Shown piece by piece: positions 26,450-35,328 of a stretch of DNA of 41,053 nt. The position numbers were made by a program, and so were the translations under genes. Each line of letters opens with the position of its first letter. Positions within the stretch are counted from its first letter, which is position 1. The notes beneath the pieces were generated by a model. That model had not been told where the DNA came from. It did not search any database and saw only the letters and a program-made list of their open reading frames with translations. The stretch is taken from positions 1-41,053 of the forward strand of contig JBKEAN010000073.1 in assembly GCA_047972415.1 (NCBI GenBank). The letters run 5' to 3'. Origin of the DNA: Mangrovibacterium sp047972415 (lineage in GTDB: Bacteria; Bacteroidota; Bacteroidia; Bacteroidales; Prolixibacteraceae).

Positions 26450-27772
26450 ATGAATAAAATTTGGTTGTTAATCGGCTTTTCTGCGCTGGTTGTTTCGTGC
26501 AGCACCGATGCCGGAAATTTTACCATCGGGGAAAGCCTGGTCAATACAGAGTCCAGCGTGGTGATGTCGGATACTTTTCGGGTGGAGCTTTCTACCATTG
26601 TACTGGATTCAATTAATACATCGAGCCCTTCTACAGTACTAGTTGGCAAATATACAAACCCTATTTTAGGAACCAGCGAGTTTCGCCATTTTGTCAATTT
26701 CGATGTAAGTTCTGACATTAGTAATATTACCGAGTACGACATACTGGATTCGATTACCTTTAAAATGTCGCTCTCCGGCTTTTATAAAGGCGACACGATT
26801 ACCCCGGTTACTTTTTACGTTCACCGGTTGACCAGCCAGTTAGATTTTCCGGGCTCTGGAACGACTGAAGGAACACTGAATAGCGACGACTCTTTTCCGT
26901 ACGACGAAACCCCAATGGGCTCGTTTACATTTATCCCGGAGCCTTCGCTTGATAGCATTGAAGTGCGCTTGCCCGATTCCTTCGGACAAGAATTGATGCA
27001 ATTAGAGATAGATGATTCGATTATTTTGGATGACAACGAGGATTTTAATGCCTACCTGAAGGGATTTGTTGTCATCCCGGCAACGGAAACCAATGTTGCA
27101 CTCGGATTTGGCGGAAGCAGTACGGATATACAACTGAAATTGTACCACCATACCGTTGATTTGGGTATCGACGAAAAAGAAACAACCTTCAATATTTCTG
27201 CGGAAGGAAACAATTTTAACCAAACCATTTCGGACCGGACAGGAACCAGTTTCGAGCCTTTAACTGACCAAACCGAGAAGTTATCGGCATCGCTGACCAA
27301 TAATATCGCCGCTATTCAAGGCTCAAGCGGGTTGATGACCAAGTTGAATTTTCCTTCGCTCAACGACATTTACAGTTATGGCGAACGGGTACTGATACGC
27401 GCCGAGTTGGTATTAGTCCCTTCGCTGGATAATGATATGGACAACTTACCATCAACGTTGAATTTTTATGCTTCGGACAAGCAAAACACGTGGGGAGCAA
27501 CCCTATCAACCACGTCAAGTACAGGCGCAGCCGTAGCTGTATCGGCAACCTTGGTTTCCAATTATGTTTCAGGCAAACACTATTACATTGCAAATGTCAC
27601 CGATTTCCTCCTCGATGAGCTGGAAGGTAACTATTACAATACAGACAACGGACTGATTGTGGGTTTCCCGTCAACAAACATGGCTTATAAAGCTGATTAT
27701 TTGTTTTTGTCCGGCAAATCAGTCAACCAGTTAGATACAAAATTGAATCTCTATTTTTTAAGATATGAATAG
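26450..27772 (+). CDS. DUF4270 lipoprotein
   Basis: 440 residues. A lipoprotein signal ends at VVSC (Cys17). The mature chain follows the DUF4270 pattern: repeated Ser/Thr- and Asp-rich segments, LVGKYTNPILGTSEFRHFVN near 70, and beta-rich C-terminal modules (LRYE end). The ATG at 26450 is chosen over a GTG-led extension at 26336, because the signal peptide starts there. In Bacteroidota these surface lipoproteins are common and their role is unsettled. It overlaps the outer-membrane gene downstream by eight bases (ATGAATAG), so the two are translationally coupled. Confidence 0.9.
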   Translation: MNKIWLLIGFSALVVSCSTDAGNFTIGESLVNTESSVVMSDTFRVELSTIVLDSINTSSPSTVLVGKYTNPILGTSEFRHFVNFDVSSDISNITEYDILDSITFKMSLSGFYKGDTITPVTFYVHRLTSQLDFPGSGTTEGTLNSDDSFPYDETPMGSFTFIPEPSLDSIEVRLPDSFGQELMQLEIDDSIILDDNEDFNAYLKGFVVIPATETNVALGFGGSSTDIQLKLYHHTVDLGIDEKETTFNISAEGNNFNQTISDRTGTSFEPLTDQTEKLSASLTNNIAAIQGSSGLMTKLNFPSLNDIYSYGERVLIRAELVLVPSLDNDMDNLPSTLNFYASDKQNTWGATLSTTSSTGAAVAVSATLVSNYVSGKHYYIANVTDFLLDELEGNYYNTDNGLIVGFPSTNMAYKADYLFLSGKSVNQLDTKLNLYFLRYE

Positions 27773-29030
27773 TTACCGTAACTGTATTCGTTTGGCAGTT
27801 CTCGTATCAGGTTTTTTCCTGGTAAACCCCTTTGGCGGACAAGCACAAAACAACACCCGCACCCCCTACTCGATGTACGGACTGGGTGAATTGCGTTCGC
27901 AACAAAATGCTGTCAACACGGCTATGGGTGGTGCAGGAATGGCCCTGAGCTCAAGTTCTTTTTTGAACATGGCCAACCCGGCTTCGTACCGAGGTATCGA
28001 CAGTTTGAACGTGCTGTTCGACACGGGTGTTGAAGGTAAATACTCCCAGTTTCAATCCAAAGGAATTACCAACGACCTCAATACTGCAAACTTCAGCTAC
28101 TTTGGTTTAGGTTGGCGTTTTAGTCCTAAATTTGCTGCTGGTTTCGGGCTGAACCCATTCAGTTCAACCGGTTACGAAATTAACTCAACGGCTAGTATTG
28201 ATGGTGTTCTCAACTCCGAATACCCCCTCAATATTATCGGGAGCGGCGATATTAGCCGGGTGTACGGTGGTCTCTCCTATTCGCTGGCCAAAAACCTTGC
28301 TATTGGCGTAAAAACTTCGTTTTTATTTGGTTCGCTCAAGCAAACACAGTATCATGATCTGTCTGTTATTGGCAGCTCTTCTATTTATAACGAAACAACT
28401 GATTATTTTCACAATTTTTATTTCGAGTTCGGGGCGCAGTACGAGTTCAAGCTAAAGAATTACAGCATTTCGCTCGGAGCTATTTACAACCCGCGACAAG
28501 ATTTGGTGACCAAGCGTACCAATACCACGTACAACTCGAATAGTACGATTTTGGAAGACAAAAGCGATAACCGGAAAGATTTTAAAATTCCGGAGGAAAT
28601 CGGGTTCGGCATTGCAGTGAGCAACAACAAAAATTGGATGTATGTACTGGATGCCGGTATGCAGCAGTGGGAGGACTACGACTATGATGTAAAAAGTGTT
28701 GAACTGAAAAACAACCCTTATGTGAGAACCGGGTTGGAGTTTACGCCCAGCACCAATTTTATGGCCAATTATTTTAAACGTGTAAATTACCGGGTTGGAT
28801 TTCAATATGCCCAATCATACCTGAGCCTTAAAGGTAACCAACTTGATGAATACAGCTTTTCGGTGGGTATGGGTTTGCCAATCCGCAACCAGAAATCGCG
28901 CATCGACATCAGCACCGAATTCGGCACAAAAGGAACAACCGAGAACCAACTCATCCAGGAGAATTTTGTCCGTATCCGCCTCGGATTCTCGCTCCGGGAT
29001 ATGTGGTTTATTCAACGAAAATACAACTAG
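27765..29030 (+). CDS. Outer-membrane beta-barrel protein (porin/FadL-like, unassigned)
   Basis: 421 residues with a signal peptide (cleavage after GQAQ near 27). The mature N-terminus has the pattern TPYSMYGLGELRSQQNAVNTAMGGAGMAL followed by SSSFLNMANPASYRGIDSLNV, typical of Bacteroidota barrel proteins that resemble FadL-type transporters. Many amphipathic strands follow (FEFGAQYEFKL, GFGIAVSNNKNWMYVLDAG), with a final aromatic strand (MWFIQRKYN). It shares an 8-base overlap with the DUF4270 gene, suggesting the lipoprotein and barrel act together at the outer membrane. The substrate is unknown. Confidence 0.85.
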   Translation: MNSYRNCIRLAVLVSGFFLVNPFGGQAQNNTRTPYSMYGLGELRSQQNAVNTAMGGAGMALSSSSFLNMANPASYRGIDSLNVLFDTGVEGKYSQFQSKGITNDLNTANFSYFGLGWRFSPKFAAGFGLNPFSSTGYEINSTASIDGVLNSEYPLNIIGSGDISRVYGGLSYSLAKNLAIGVKTSFLFGSLKQTQYHDLSVIGSSSIYNETTDYFHNFYFEFGAQYEFKLKNYSISLGAIYNPRQDLVTKRTNTTYNSNSTILEDKSDNRKDFKIPEEIGFGIAVSNNKNWMYVLDAGMQQWEDYDYDVKSVELKNNPYVRTGLEFTPSTNFMANYFKRVNYRVGFQYAQSYLSLKGNQLDEYSFSVGMGLPIRNQKSRIDISTEFGTKGTTENQLIQENFVRIRLGFSLRDMWFIQRKYN

Positions 29031-29055
29031 AAATACTTGTTTTAGTATGATATTT

Positions 29056-29089
29056 AGGCTGTTCCACTACTTGGAGCAGCCTTTTTTTT
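29056..29089 (+). terminator. Intrinsic terminator after the DUF4270/outer-membrane pair
   Basis: Ten-base stem, 29056-29065 (AGGCTGTTCC) with 29073-29082 (GGAGCAGCCT), one G-T wobble, 7-base loop, and eight T's directly after. It begins 26 bases past the stop. Confidence 0.9.
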
Positions 29090-29240
29090 CAGAAAGCTGC
29101 TTCGAGTATAGTTTGAATACCGCAAAAAAATGAGTTCGACTTCCTGTTTTTTTGATGTTAAAATATTAAAGAATTGTAACCATTAATCTTTTTGTACAGT
29201 AAAAATGTTGTAACTTATAGCTGATTGAAATGGAACGGAT

Positions 29241-29735
29241 ATGAGAAATTCGATTCACCATATTTTTGAGCAATTCAAGTTAGTCGAATCATTTCGCGAA
29301 CAATTTAAAGCACGTTTCGCAAACTGCTTTCGCCCTGTATTAACGGATACATTTAGGATTGGGGCATCGACCGAGCTTGACGAGTTTATGGAATGGATGG
29401 CCGATGAAGCTATCAGTTTTACCGAAGCCATTATTGATAAGGATCGGAATTATTCCGAATTCCGAATAGATGAAGAGTTAAAAAGTATGGATACCGTGCT
29501 TCAACGGTTTTCTGTTCTGCAAGTGTTCCACCCCGGGGCCTTTCAAATTAAATTTGAACTTAATAAATTGATATTAAGTTTCTACCCAGCCCTATACGAA
29601 TTATCGGGCTCTGGTTACCGCCTGCTGGAACGAAACGTAAACTATTTTGTTTTTACTTTTGTACGGTTCATTTTGGAAGAGGCAGCTAAGCCTGTACAAA
29701 CCTTAAAACCAGGTTCTGCCCCAAAGCGAGGTTAG
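29241..29735 (+). CDS. Small helical protein of unknown function
   Basis: 164 residues, predicted mostly alpha-helical from its composition. It has no signal peptide or membrane segment. Conserved-looking stretches are EFMEWMADEAISFTEAIID in the middle and YELSGSGYRLLERNVNYFVF towards the end. No family is recognised. The 3' end overlaps the convergent OmpA-family gene by four bases (29732-29735). Confidence 0.65.
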   Translation: MRNSIHHIFEQFKLVESFREQFKARFANCFRPVLTDTFRIGASTELDEFMEWMADEAISFTEAIIDKDRNYSEFRIDEELKSMDTVLQRFSVLQVFHPGAFQIKFELNKLILSFYPALYELSGSGYRLLERNVNYFVFTFVRFILEEAAKPVQTLKPGSAPKRG

Positions 29736-31714
29736 TCGCCAACCTGTATAATTTTAAATTCGGTCCTGCGGTTCATGGCACGGCCTTCGGCCGTATCGTT
29801 GCCGGTAACCGGAACCGTTAAGCCGTAACCTTTATAAGCCAGCCGGTTTGCAGCCACTTTGGCTTCCAGAAGGTACTCATAAACCGCTTTCGCCCGGTTT
29901 TGCGATAACTGCAAGTTGTAGACAGCTGTACCAAGATTGTCTGTATGTCCGCCAATTTCGATGGTAACAGACGGGTTTTGTTGCATAAACAAAACCAACT
30001 GAAACAATTCGGTCCGAGACTGTTGCAGCAACTCGTACGAATCCGATTCGAAAAAGATATTCCTCAAAACAGTACTTCGCCCAAGTTGAACCGGTTCCAA
30101 TTCAATTTGAAGTTCAATAGGATTGTCCTGGCGGCGAATTTCTTTTAACGCGAAATTGTCCGAGTAAAACAGGTAGCCAGGTTTGGATACATTGAAAGCA
30201 TATTCGTTTCCAAGCGGCAAACACATCAGAAACTCTCCCTGGTTTAAGCAGGTTTCGGTTTCGGCTATCCGTTTGCCACTTTCCAGGTTAATCAATTCAA
30301 CTTTCGAGCAAACAGGATTTCCACTCACCGCATCCACTACCCTCCCCGACACGTACGAGACCGGGGTTGGCTGCACGCCATCGTTCAATTTAAATTTATA
30401 AATATCAACCCCTTTCGAACCAGGCCGATCGGACGAATAATAGGCTTCGGTACCACTTGCATCAACAATCAATCCTTGTTCGTCGCGGTACGAGTTGATT
30501 GGAAAACCCAGGTTTAGTGGTTTCATCCAAATAGAATCACCTTGCATACGGGTCAAAAACAAGTCGTTCCCTCCGAGCCCCGGCCAAAAATCGGATGCAA
30601 AGTACAGACTGGCGCCGTCGGCGTAGATAAACGGCGACATTTCGTTTCCGCTGGTATTAACCGAATGGCCCAGGTTCTCAGCTTTTTCCCAAACCGGTTT
30701 TCCGGTACTGCTAAAACCCACCAGCCGGCAACGCCAAATATCCATTTTGCCTTTACCCCCTGCCCGATTGCTTACAAAATACAAGTATTCGCCATTGGCC
30801 GAAATGGAAGGTTGAGATTCCCAAGCGCCACTATTTACAGGCGAACCCGCATTTTGCGCTTTAATCCAAGTTCCGTTTATTTGCCGGGTGAAATAAATAT
30901 CGCAACTACCATAGCCGCCGGATTGGTTGCAGGCCGTAAAAAAAATCAACTTGCCATCGGCCGAAACCGATTGTGCCCCTTCGTTTTGCATCGTATTCAG
31001 TTCAACAATTGGAATTGCTTCGTCCCACTTTTCGCCATTTAGCCTCGACTCGAAAAAATCTTCCTGAAACTTGGGCATCAACTCGCTGGTTTGAACTCCA
31101 ACAGGTAACAAACGTGTAAAAATGAAGGTTTTCCCATCGATGGTCAATGACGGCCAATATTCGTCCAGATCGGTATTAATCGCCGCTCCCATGCTAATTG
31201 CCTGAAACGGTACCGGGTTCGTAACCAACTGAAGCGCATATTCCGAATCGCATAATTTCTTTTTGGCGTTATCGTCAAGCTGCCCACCAGCGCCTGTTTC
31301 CAAAAACCGACGGAAGGCTTCGGCTGCGGCCTCATACTCTCCGAGTGCGTAGCAGGCATTCCCCAGCACATACCAGGCTTTCGGGTACTTTGCCGGATCG
31401 ATAGCCAATGCTTTTTTCAGCGTTTCGATTTGCAGGCGGACGGAATCCATATCGGCATAAATATCGGCCTGGAGCAAGTAGGCATCAATAAAATGCGGCT
31501 CCAGTCCAGTTGCTGAGGTCAATCGCACCAAGGCATTTTTATAATCGTTTGCCTGATAATAGCTTTTGGCTTCAACAAAATATTTCTGCGCTTTTTTATC
31601 CTGTGCTTTTATTTTTTCGGCACTGCACAACAGCAGAAGTATAAATAAAACCGAAACAAAGCAAAATAGCTGTCGGTTGAACCCAAAGGCGTTGGCTTTA
31701 TTTGCAATTGGCAT
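29732..31714 (-). CDS. TPR/propeller/OmpA-domain outer-membrane protein (PorE-like architecture)
   Basis: 660 residues. Signal peptide (hydrophobic 15-30, cleavage near KAQ), TPR units at about 38-150 (YFVEAKSYYQANDYKNAL, AWYVLGNACYALGEYEAAAEAF), WD40-type PD40 repeats at about 190-420 (QPSISANGEYLYFVSNR, MSPFIYADGASLYFASD), a carboxypeptidase-regulatory-like domain at about 450-530 (GRVVDAVSGNPV), and a C-terminal OmpA domain at about 555-660 with GGHTDNLG, LSQNRAKAV and GRAMNRR for peptidoglycan binding. This is the domain order of PorE, a type IX secretion component, though Bacteroidota carry several paralogues, so the assignment is not certain. The ATG at 31714 is chosen because the signal peptide begins there. 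It has a promoter box 27 bases upstream. Confidence 0.87.
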   Translation of the reverse strand: MPIANKANAFGFNRQLFCFVSVLFILLLLCSAEKIKAQDKKAQKYFVEAKSYYQANDYKNALVRLTSATGLEPHFIDAYLLQADIYADMDSVRLQIETLKKALAIDPAKYPKAWYVLGNACYALGEYEAAAEAFRRFLETGAGGQLDDNAKKKLCDSEYALQLVTNPVPFQAISMGAAINTDLDEYWPSLTIDGKTFIFTRLLPVGVQTSELMPKFQEDFFESRLNGEKWDEAIPIVELNTMQNEGAQSVSADGKLIFFTACNQSGGYGSCDIYFTRQINGTWIKAQNAGSPVNSGAWESQPSISANGEYLYFVSNRAGGKGKMDIWRCRLVGFSSTGKPVWEKAENLGHSVNTSGNEMSPFIYADGASLYFASDFWPGLGGNDLFLTRMQGDSIWMKPLNLGFPINSYRDEQGLIVDASGTEAYYSSDRPGSKGVDIYKFKLNDGVQPTPVSYVSGRVVDAVSGNPVCSKVELINLESGKRIAETETCLNQGEFLMCLPLGNEYAFNVSKPGYLFYSDNFALKEIRRQDNPIELQIELEPVQLGRSTVLRNIFFESDSYELLQQSRTELFQLVLFMQQNPSVTIEIGGHTDNLGTAVYNLQLSQNRAKAVYEYLLEAKVAANRLAYKGYGLTVPVTGNDTAEGRAMNRRTEFKIIQVGD

Positions 31715-31741
31715 TCCGTATTCTTTTTCAACGTAAACGAA

Positions 31742-31749
31742 CAAATATA
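31742..31749 (-). promoter_or_regulatory. Candidate -7 promoter box for the OmpA-family gene
   Basis: On the minus strand TATATTTG is an exact match to TAnnTTTG, 27 bases before the ATG at 31714. Confidence 0.4.
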
Positions 31750-31790
31750 AGCAAGTACGCCTGTTTTCAGGAATAAGCATTCAAAAAAAC

Positions 31791-31822
31791 TTTCGGCACC
31801 AACGCTGCTTTTCATACTTTTG
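31791..31822 (+). promoter_or_regulatory. Candidate promoter of the ATP-grasp-like gene
   Basis: A -33-like TTTC at 31791-31794 is followed, after 20 bases, by TACTTTTG (31815-31822), an exact TAnnTTTG match. The box ends 26 bases before the ATG at 31849. This is the best two-part promoter match in the window. Confidence 0.45.
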
Positions 31823-31848
31823 AGGCTGTAATTGCTTTGTATCAGGCT

Positions 31849-33030
31849 ATGAATATTTTCCATTACAACCCAACCTGCGAAATGGCCATTGCCAACGGTT
31901 CGCCCTATTATGTGGCCCCGGCCTTGCTACGGCAGTTCGAGCAGGATTTAGCCCCAATAATGGCTTTGTTTGCAAATGAATACGATTGGGTAGTCTGCGA
32001 ACAAAAACCGCCTCCATCGCATGTGGCACAGCTCCGAATACTTGGAGTAAACCGGGTTGACTTTATCGAAATTGATGAGCTAAAAAATTGGAGATCAAAT
32101 CATCCGATGAATGAAATTGAGCTGCATTCGTGGGGAAAAAGCCCAGCTGAAGCTTATCGTTTTTCTTTTTTGGTTGAACCGGACCTGATTTGGCAAGCGG
32201 CCTATTCGACTTTGTTCGAACGAAAAACAGCGGCGCAGTTCCTTCAATTGTTTCTATCGCAAAACCAGCACCTGCCAATTGTCGATAAAAACACGACTAT
32301 TCAAGTCATTAACTCAATACCCGAAGTAGAAGGACTACTCGAAGAATGGAGCCCGCTGGTACTGAAAGCACCATTGAGCTCAAGCGGACGTGGCCTGCTG
32401 GTACTCAGGCGCAATCGATTGAACGAGGCTAATCGCCAGCTCATAAGCGCGGTGCTGAAACAGCAAGGTTATATGACTGCTGAAAAATGGCATCAAAAAG
32501 TAGCCGATCTTTCTTTTCAGTTTGAAGTTACCCCATCGGGAAATATAAATTACTTGGGTATGAGCCGTTTTTTTACCAATTCGAACGGGCAATATAGTGG
32601 ACATTACCTGGGACAAGCTCCTTTAATCCCTGCCGGATTTGATGCCGGACAGTTAAGCGAAGTGGCCGAACAATTGGGCGAAGCCCTTGCAAAATCTGTC
32701 TATTCGGAATTGCACCGCGGCCCGCTTGGTGTTGATGCTCTTTTATTTAGGGACAATAGTCACCAAGTAAAACTGCACCCTTGCCTGGAAATCAATCCAC
32801 GGTATACGATGGGCTATTTAGCGTTGGTATTACAATCGCGAATCCACTCGGAGGCAAACGGTGAGTTTCGCGTACAGTATTTTGAGCCCGGTGAATTAGC
32901 CGGATTTATTGATGAGGAGACAAAAAAAAATCCGCCAATACTTGTTGACGGGTTAATCAGAAAAGGATTTTTGGCGCTGAATCCAACAACACCGCAAAGC
33001 CGATTTTGTACCTTTTTACGTTTATTTTAA
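31849..33030 (+). CDS. ATP-grasp-fold protein of unknown substrate
   Basis: 393 residues, soluble. The central and C-terminal parts carry ATP-grasp marks: a nucleotide-binding lysine and glycine-rich turn in PLVLKAPLSSSGRGLLVL near 175, a metal-binding aspartate in GPLGVDALLF near 303, and ligands Glu and Asn in CLEINPRYTMG near 325. The N-terminal part begins NIFHYNPTCEMAIANGSPYY, a conserved-looking motif. ATP-grasp enzymes join a carboxylate to an amine or thiol. No substrate domain is recognised, so the product is unknown. The ATG at 31849 is preferred over TTG at 31837. It overlaps the convergent response regulator gene by nine bases. Confidence 0.75.
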   Translation: MNIFHYNPTCEMAIANGSPYYVAPALLRQFEQDLAPIMALFANEYDWVVCEQKPPPSHVAQLRILGVNRVDFIEIDELKNWRSNHPMNEIELHSWGKSPAEAYRFSFLVEPDLIWQAAYSTLFERKTAAQFLQLFLSQNQHLPIVDKNTTIQVINSIPEVEGLLEEWSPLVLKAPLSSSGRGLLVLRRNRLNEANRQLISAVLKQQGYMTAEKWHQKVADLSFQFEVTPSGNINYLGMSRFFTNSNGQYSGHYLGQAPLIPAGFDAGQLSEVAEQLGEALAKSVYSELHRGPLGVDALLFRDNSHQVKLHPCLEINPRYTMGYLALVLQSRIHSEANGEFRVQYFEPGELAGFIDEETKKNPPILVDGLIRKGFLALNPTTPQSRFCTFLRLF

Positions 33031-33414
33031 AAACAAGTGTTTTTGAATGGCATTCATCAACGTCCGCAAGCGAACGGGCTTGGCAATAAAATCGTCACAA
33101 CCAGCTTCGTAACTTTTTGATTCTTCGCCAGATAAAATAAATGCACTCTGAACAATCACCGGAATAACCGGGTTCATTATTTTAAGTTGCCGGGTAGCTT
33201 CGAAACCATCCATCTCCGGCATATTTAAATCCATTATAACCAGTTCTATCCCTGGTTCTGTTTTAAACATATTCAACGCTTCCATCCCGTTTTTAGCCCA
33301 CAGACTGGTTGCGTTAAATTGTTCCAACGCGGTTTGATAATAATACCGACTGGTGTCATTATCTTCCACAATCAGTATTTTCCGTCCCGACAAATCCATT
33401 TCTGCTTCTAGCAT
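33022..33414 (-). CDS. Single-domain response regulator
   Basis: 130 residues, all one receiver domain: acidic pair VEDND near 17-20, phospho-acceptor Asp62 in VIMDLNMPEMDG, Ser in VQSAF near 89, and Lys in FIAKPVR near 112. No output domain follows, so it probably acts by binding a partner or as a phosphate shuttle. It starts 19 bases downstream of the hybrid kinase, which likely phosphorylates it. Its end overlaps the convergent ATP-grasp gene by nine bases. Confidence 0.92.
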   Translation of the reverse strand: MLEAEMDLSGRKILIVEDNDTSRYYYQTALEQFNATSLWAKNGMEALNMFKTEPGIELVIMDLNMPEMDGFEATRQLKIMNPVIPVIVQSAFILSGEESKSYEAGCDDFIAKPVRLRTLMNAIQKHLFLK

Positions 33415-33433
33415 GATTTCTACGAATTAAAGT

Positions 33434-35002
33434 TCAAACGTGATTAAAGTTAACGTTTCTTTTCAAAACTAACTCCAAATCTTGCGGTTTAAATGGTTTT
33501 CCGATATGATCATTCATTCCGGTGCTTAAAAATCTTTCAACGTCATCGCTTAACTTATTCGCAGTCACCGCAATTATTGGTATCGAAAATTCGGCATCAT
33601 GCTCAAGCTCAAGACGACGGATTTCTTCGGTTGCACTAATTCCATCCATTCCAGGCATCTGAATATCCATCAAAATCAGGTCAAAAGGATGATTTTTGAA
33701 CAAATCGACGGCTTCAATCCCGTCTTTAGCAACCATTACCTGGTGACCGAGTTTTTTGATGCAGAGCGTAGATACTTTGACATTAATGTCGTTATCCTCG
33801 GCCAACAAAATACGCAGTGGGCGTTCGCCTGAAATAATGAGCGTGTTGGCATTGTAGGGCCGTTTTCCGGCAACCACAGGATCGAAAACTGCCGTAAACC
33901 AAAACAGAGCACCTTTATCCAACTCACTTTCAACCCCAATCTCGCCTTTCATCATTTGGGTTAGCCGCTTACAAATAGCTAATCCTAAGCCTGTTCCGCC
34001 AAACCTACGGGTGGTCGACGAGTCGGCTTGCGAGAAACTTTTGAACAGTTTATTCTGGTTTTCTTTGGAAATGCCAATCCCCGAATCTTCGACTTCGAAC
34101 CGGAGTTTATAATGATTATTAACAATACCTTCCAATTTAACGTGCAGCCGAACAAACCCGGAAGGTGTAAACTTGATAGCGTTGTTCAGCAGATTGATCA
34201 ATATTTGTTTCAGCCGAAACGGATCGCCTAAAACAATTGTCGGTACTTCGTCGCTTATGGTAATGTTAAATTCGAGCCTGCTTTGTTGAATCTTATAAGT
34301 CAATAATTTTCTGACGTTCTGTATTTCCTGCCGAATATTTAAAGGTATGTTTTCAAACGAAATCTGTCCGGCTTCAATTTTCGAAAAATCAAGAATATCG
34401 TTGATGATCATCAACAGCGTTTCACCCGAAATTTCAATAATATCGAGGTATTCCTGCTGTTCTTTGTCCATATTCGTTTGTCGCATAATATCAACCATAC
34501 CAATAATCCCATTGAGTGGTGTGCGGATTTCGTGCGACATATTGGCCAGGAACAAGGTTTTGGCATTAGCGGCTTTTTCGGCTAATTCTTTCGATTTCTG
34601 CAGCTCTTCCTGAACCCGTTTCAAGGTCAGGTGCAGTTCAATCCGAATGATCAGTTCTTCGTATTTAAATGGTTTTTGAATAAAATCGAATTCTCCGGGT
34701 TTAAACATATTCATCAGGTAATCTTCGTCCTTGCCTGATGTAATAAAGATGAGCGGAATTCCGGGGGTTTGAACTTCTTTTTGAATCCTTCGGGTAATTT
34801 CCGAGCCGTTTTTCTCTGCTACTTCAACATCAATCAGTATCAAATCAAATATTCCGCGTGTATTTTTCAGCATAGCAGCTTGGCTTCCGTTCATCCAAAC
34901 AGGTAAGTACCCCCGACCTATCAGCGCCGAGCGCAGTTGGTCTGTATTTTCTATATTGTCAGACACAATCAAAATTGTGGAAGAAGACTTTTGTTCTACC
35001 AT
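33434..35002 (-). CDS. Hybrid sensor histidine kinase (REC-HisKA-HATPase-REC)
   Basis: 522 residues, no transmembrane segment, so cytoplasmic. The first receiver (1-125) has Asp58 in LILIDVE, but only one of the two acidic metal residues is clear (VSDN). A coiled linker follows, then HisKA with phospho-His157 in ANMSHEIRTPLNG, the HATPase with NLLNNAIKFTPSG, VEDSGIGIS and GGTGLGLAI, and a second receiver with AEDNDINVK and LILMDIQMPGMDG near the C-terminus. A REC-first layout suggests that its input is another phosphorylated protein. It precedes the single-domain regulator, its likely partner. Confidence 0.94.
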   Translation of the reverse strand: MVEQKSSSTILIVSDNIENTDQLRSALIGRGYLPVWMNGSQAAMLKNTRGIFDLILIDVEVAEKNGSEITRRIQKEVQTPGIPLIFITSGKDEDYLMNMFKPGEFDFIQKPFKYEELIIRIELHLTLKRVQEELQKSKELAEKAANAKTLFLANMSHEIRTPLNGIIGMVDIMRQTNMDKEQQEYLDIIEISGETLLMIINDILDFSKIEAGQISFENIPLNIRQEIQNVRKLLTYKIQQSRLEFNITISDEVPTIVLGDPFRLKQILINLLNNAIKFTPSGFVRLHVKLEGIVNNHYKLRFEVEDSGIGISKENQNKLFKSFSQADSSTTRRFGGTGLGLAICKRLTQMMKGEIGVESELDKGALFWFTAVFDPVVAGKRPYNANTLIISGERPLRILLAEDNDINVKVSTLCIKKLGHQVMVAKDGIEAVDLFKNHPFDLILMDIQMPGMDGISATEEIRRLELEHDAEFSIPIIAVTANKLSDDVERFLSTGMNDHIGKPFKPQDLELVLKRNVNFNHV

Positions 35003-35328
35003 GTCTATACTTCAAAAAAAGTGAACTAATGTTAACTACGATAAACGTTTTTGAGTTAAATAGAGATACAAGTTAGCGGTTTTTGCGGTTGTTCTATTCT
35101 TTTTCGGTAAAAATTATTCGAAACATATTAACCATTTAATTTGAACATAATTTGTGTTGATGAATTAAACTGCCGGATAACAGTATTATCTGTTCATCTA
35201 TAAGTGTTGGTACATTGGCTTTCTGAATCAAATATGATATTCCTTTTGCATTACATGGTTTTCGGAATTAAATTAAACAATGGAGCTTTCAGCATTGTTT
35301 CAGCTTCAATAATTTTAATACAGACTAA
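35003..35328. other. Divergent intergenic region between hybrid kinase and pdxH
   Basis: 326 bases, AT-rich, no gene. It must carry promoters for both genes, but no exact TAnnTTTG box was found at the usual distance on either strand. A weak 5-base inverted repeat (AACAG/CTGTT) lies near 35178-35193. Confidence 0.45.

Noticed and set aside
31715..31780. Upstream extension of the OmpA-family gene
   Set aside because: The added residues precede a complete signal peptide and overlap the promoter box at 31742.
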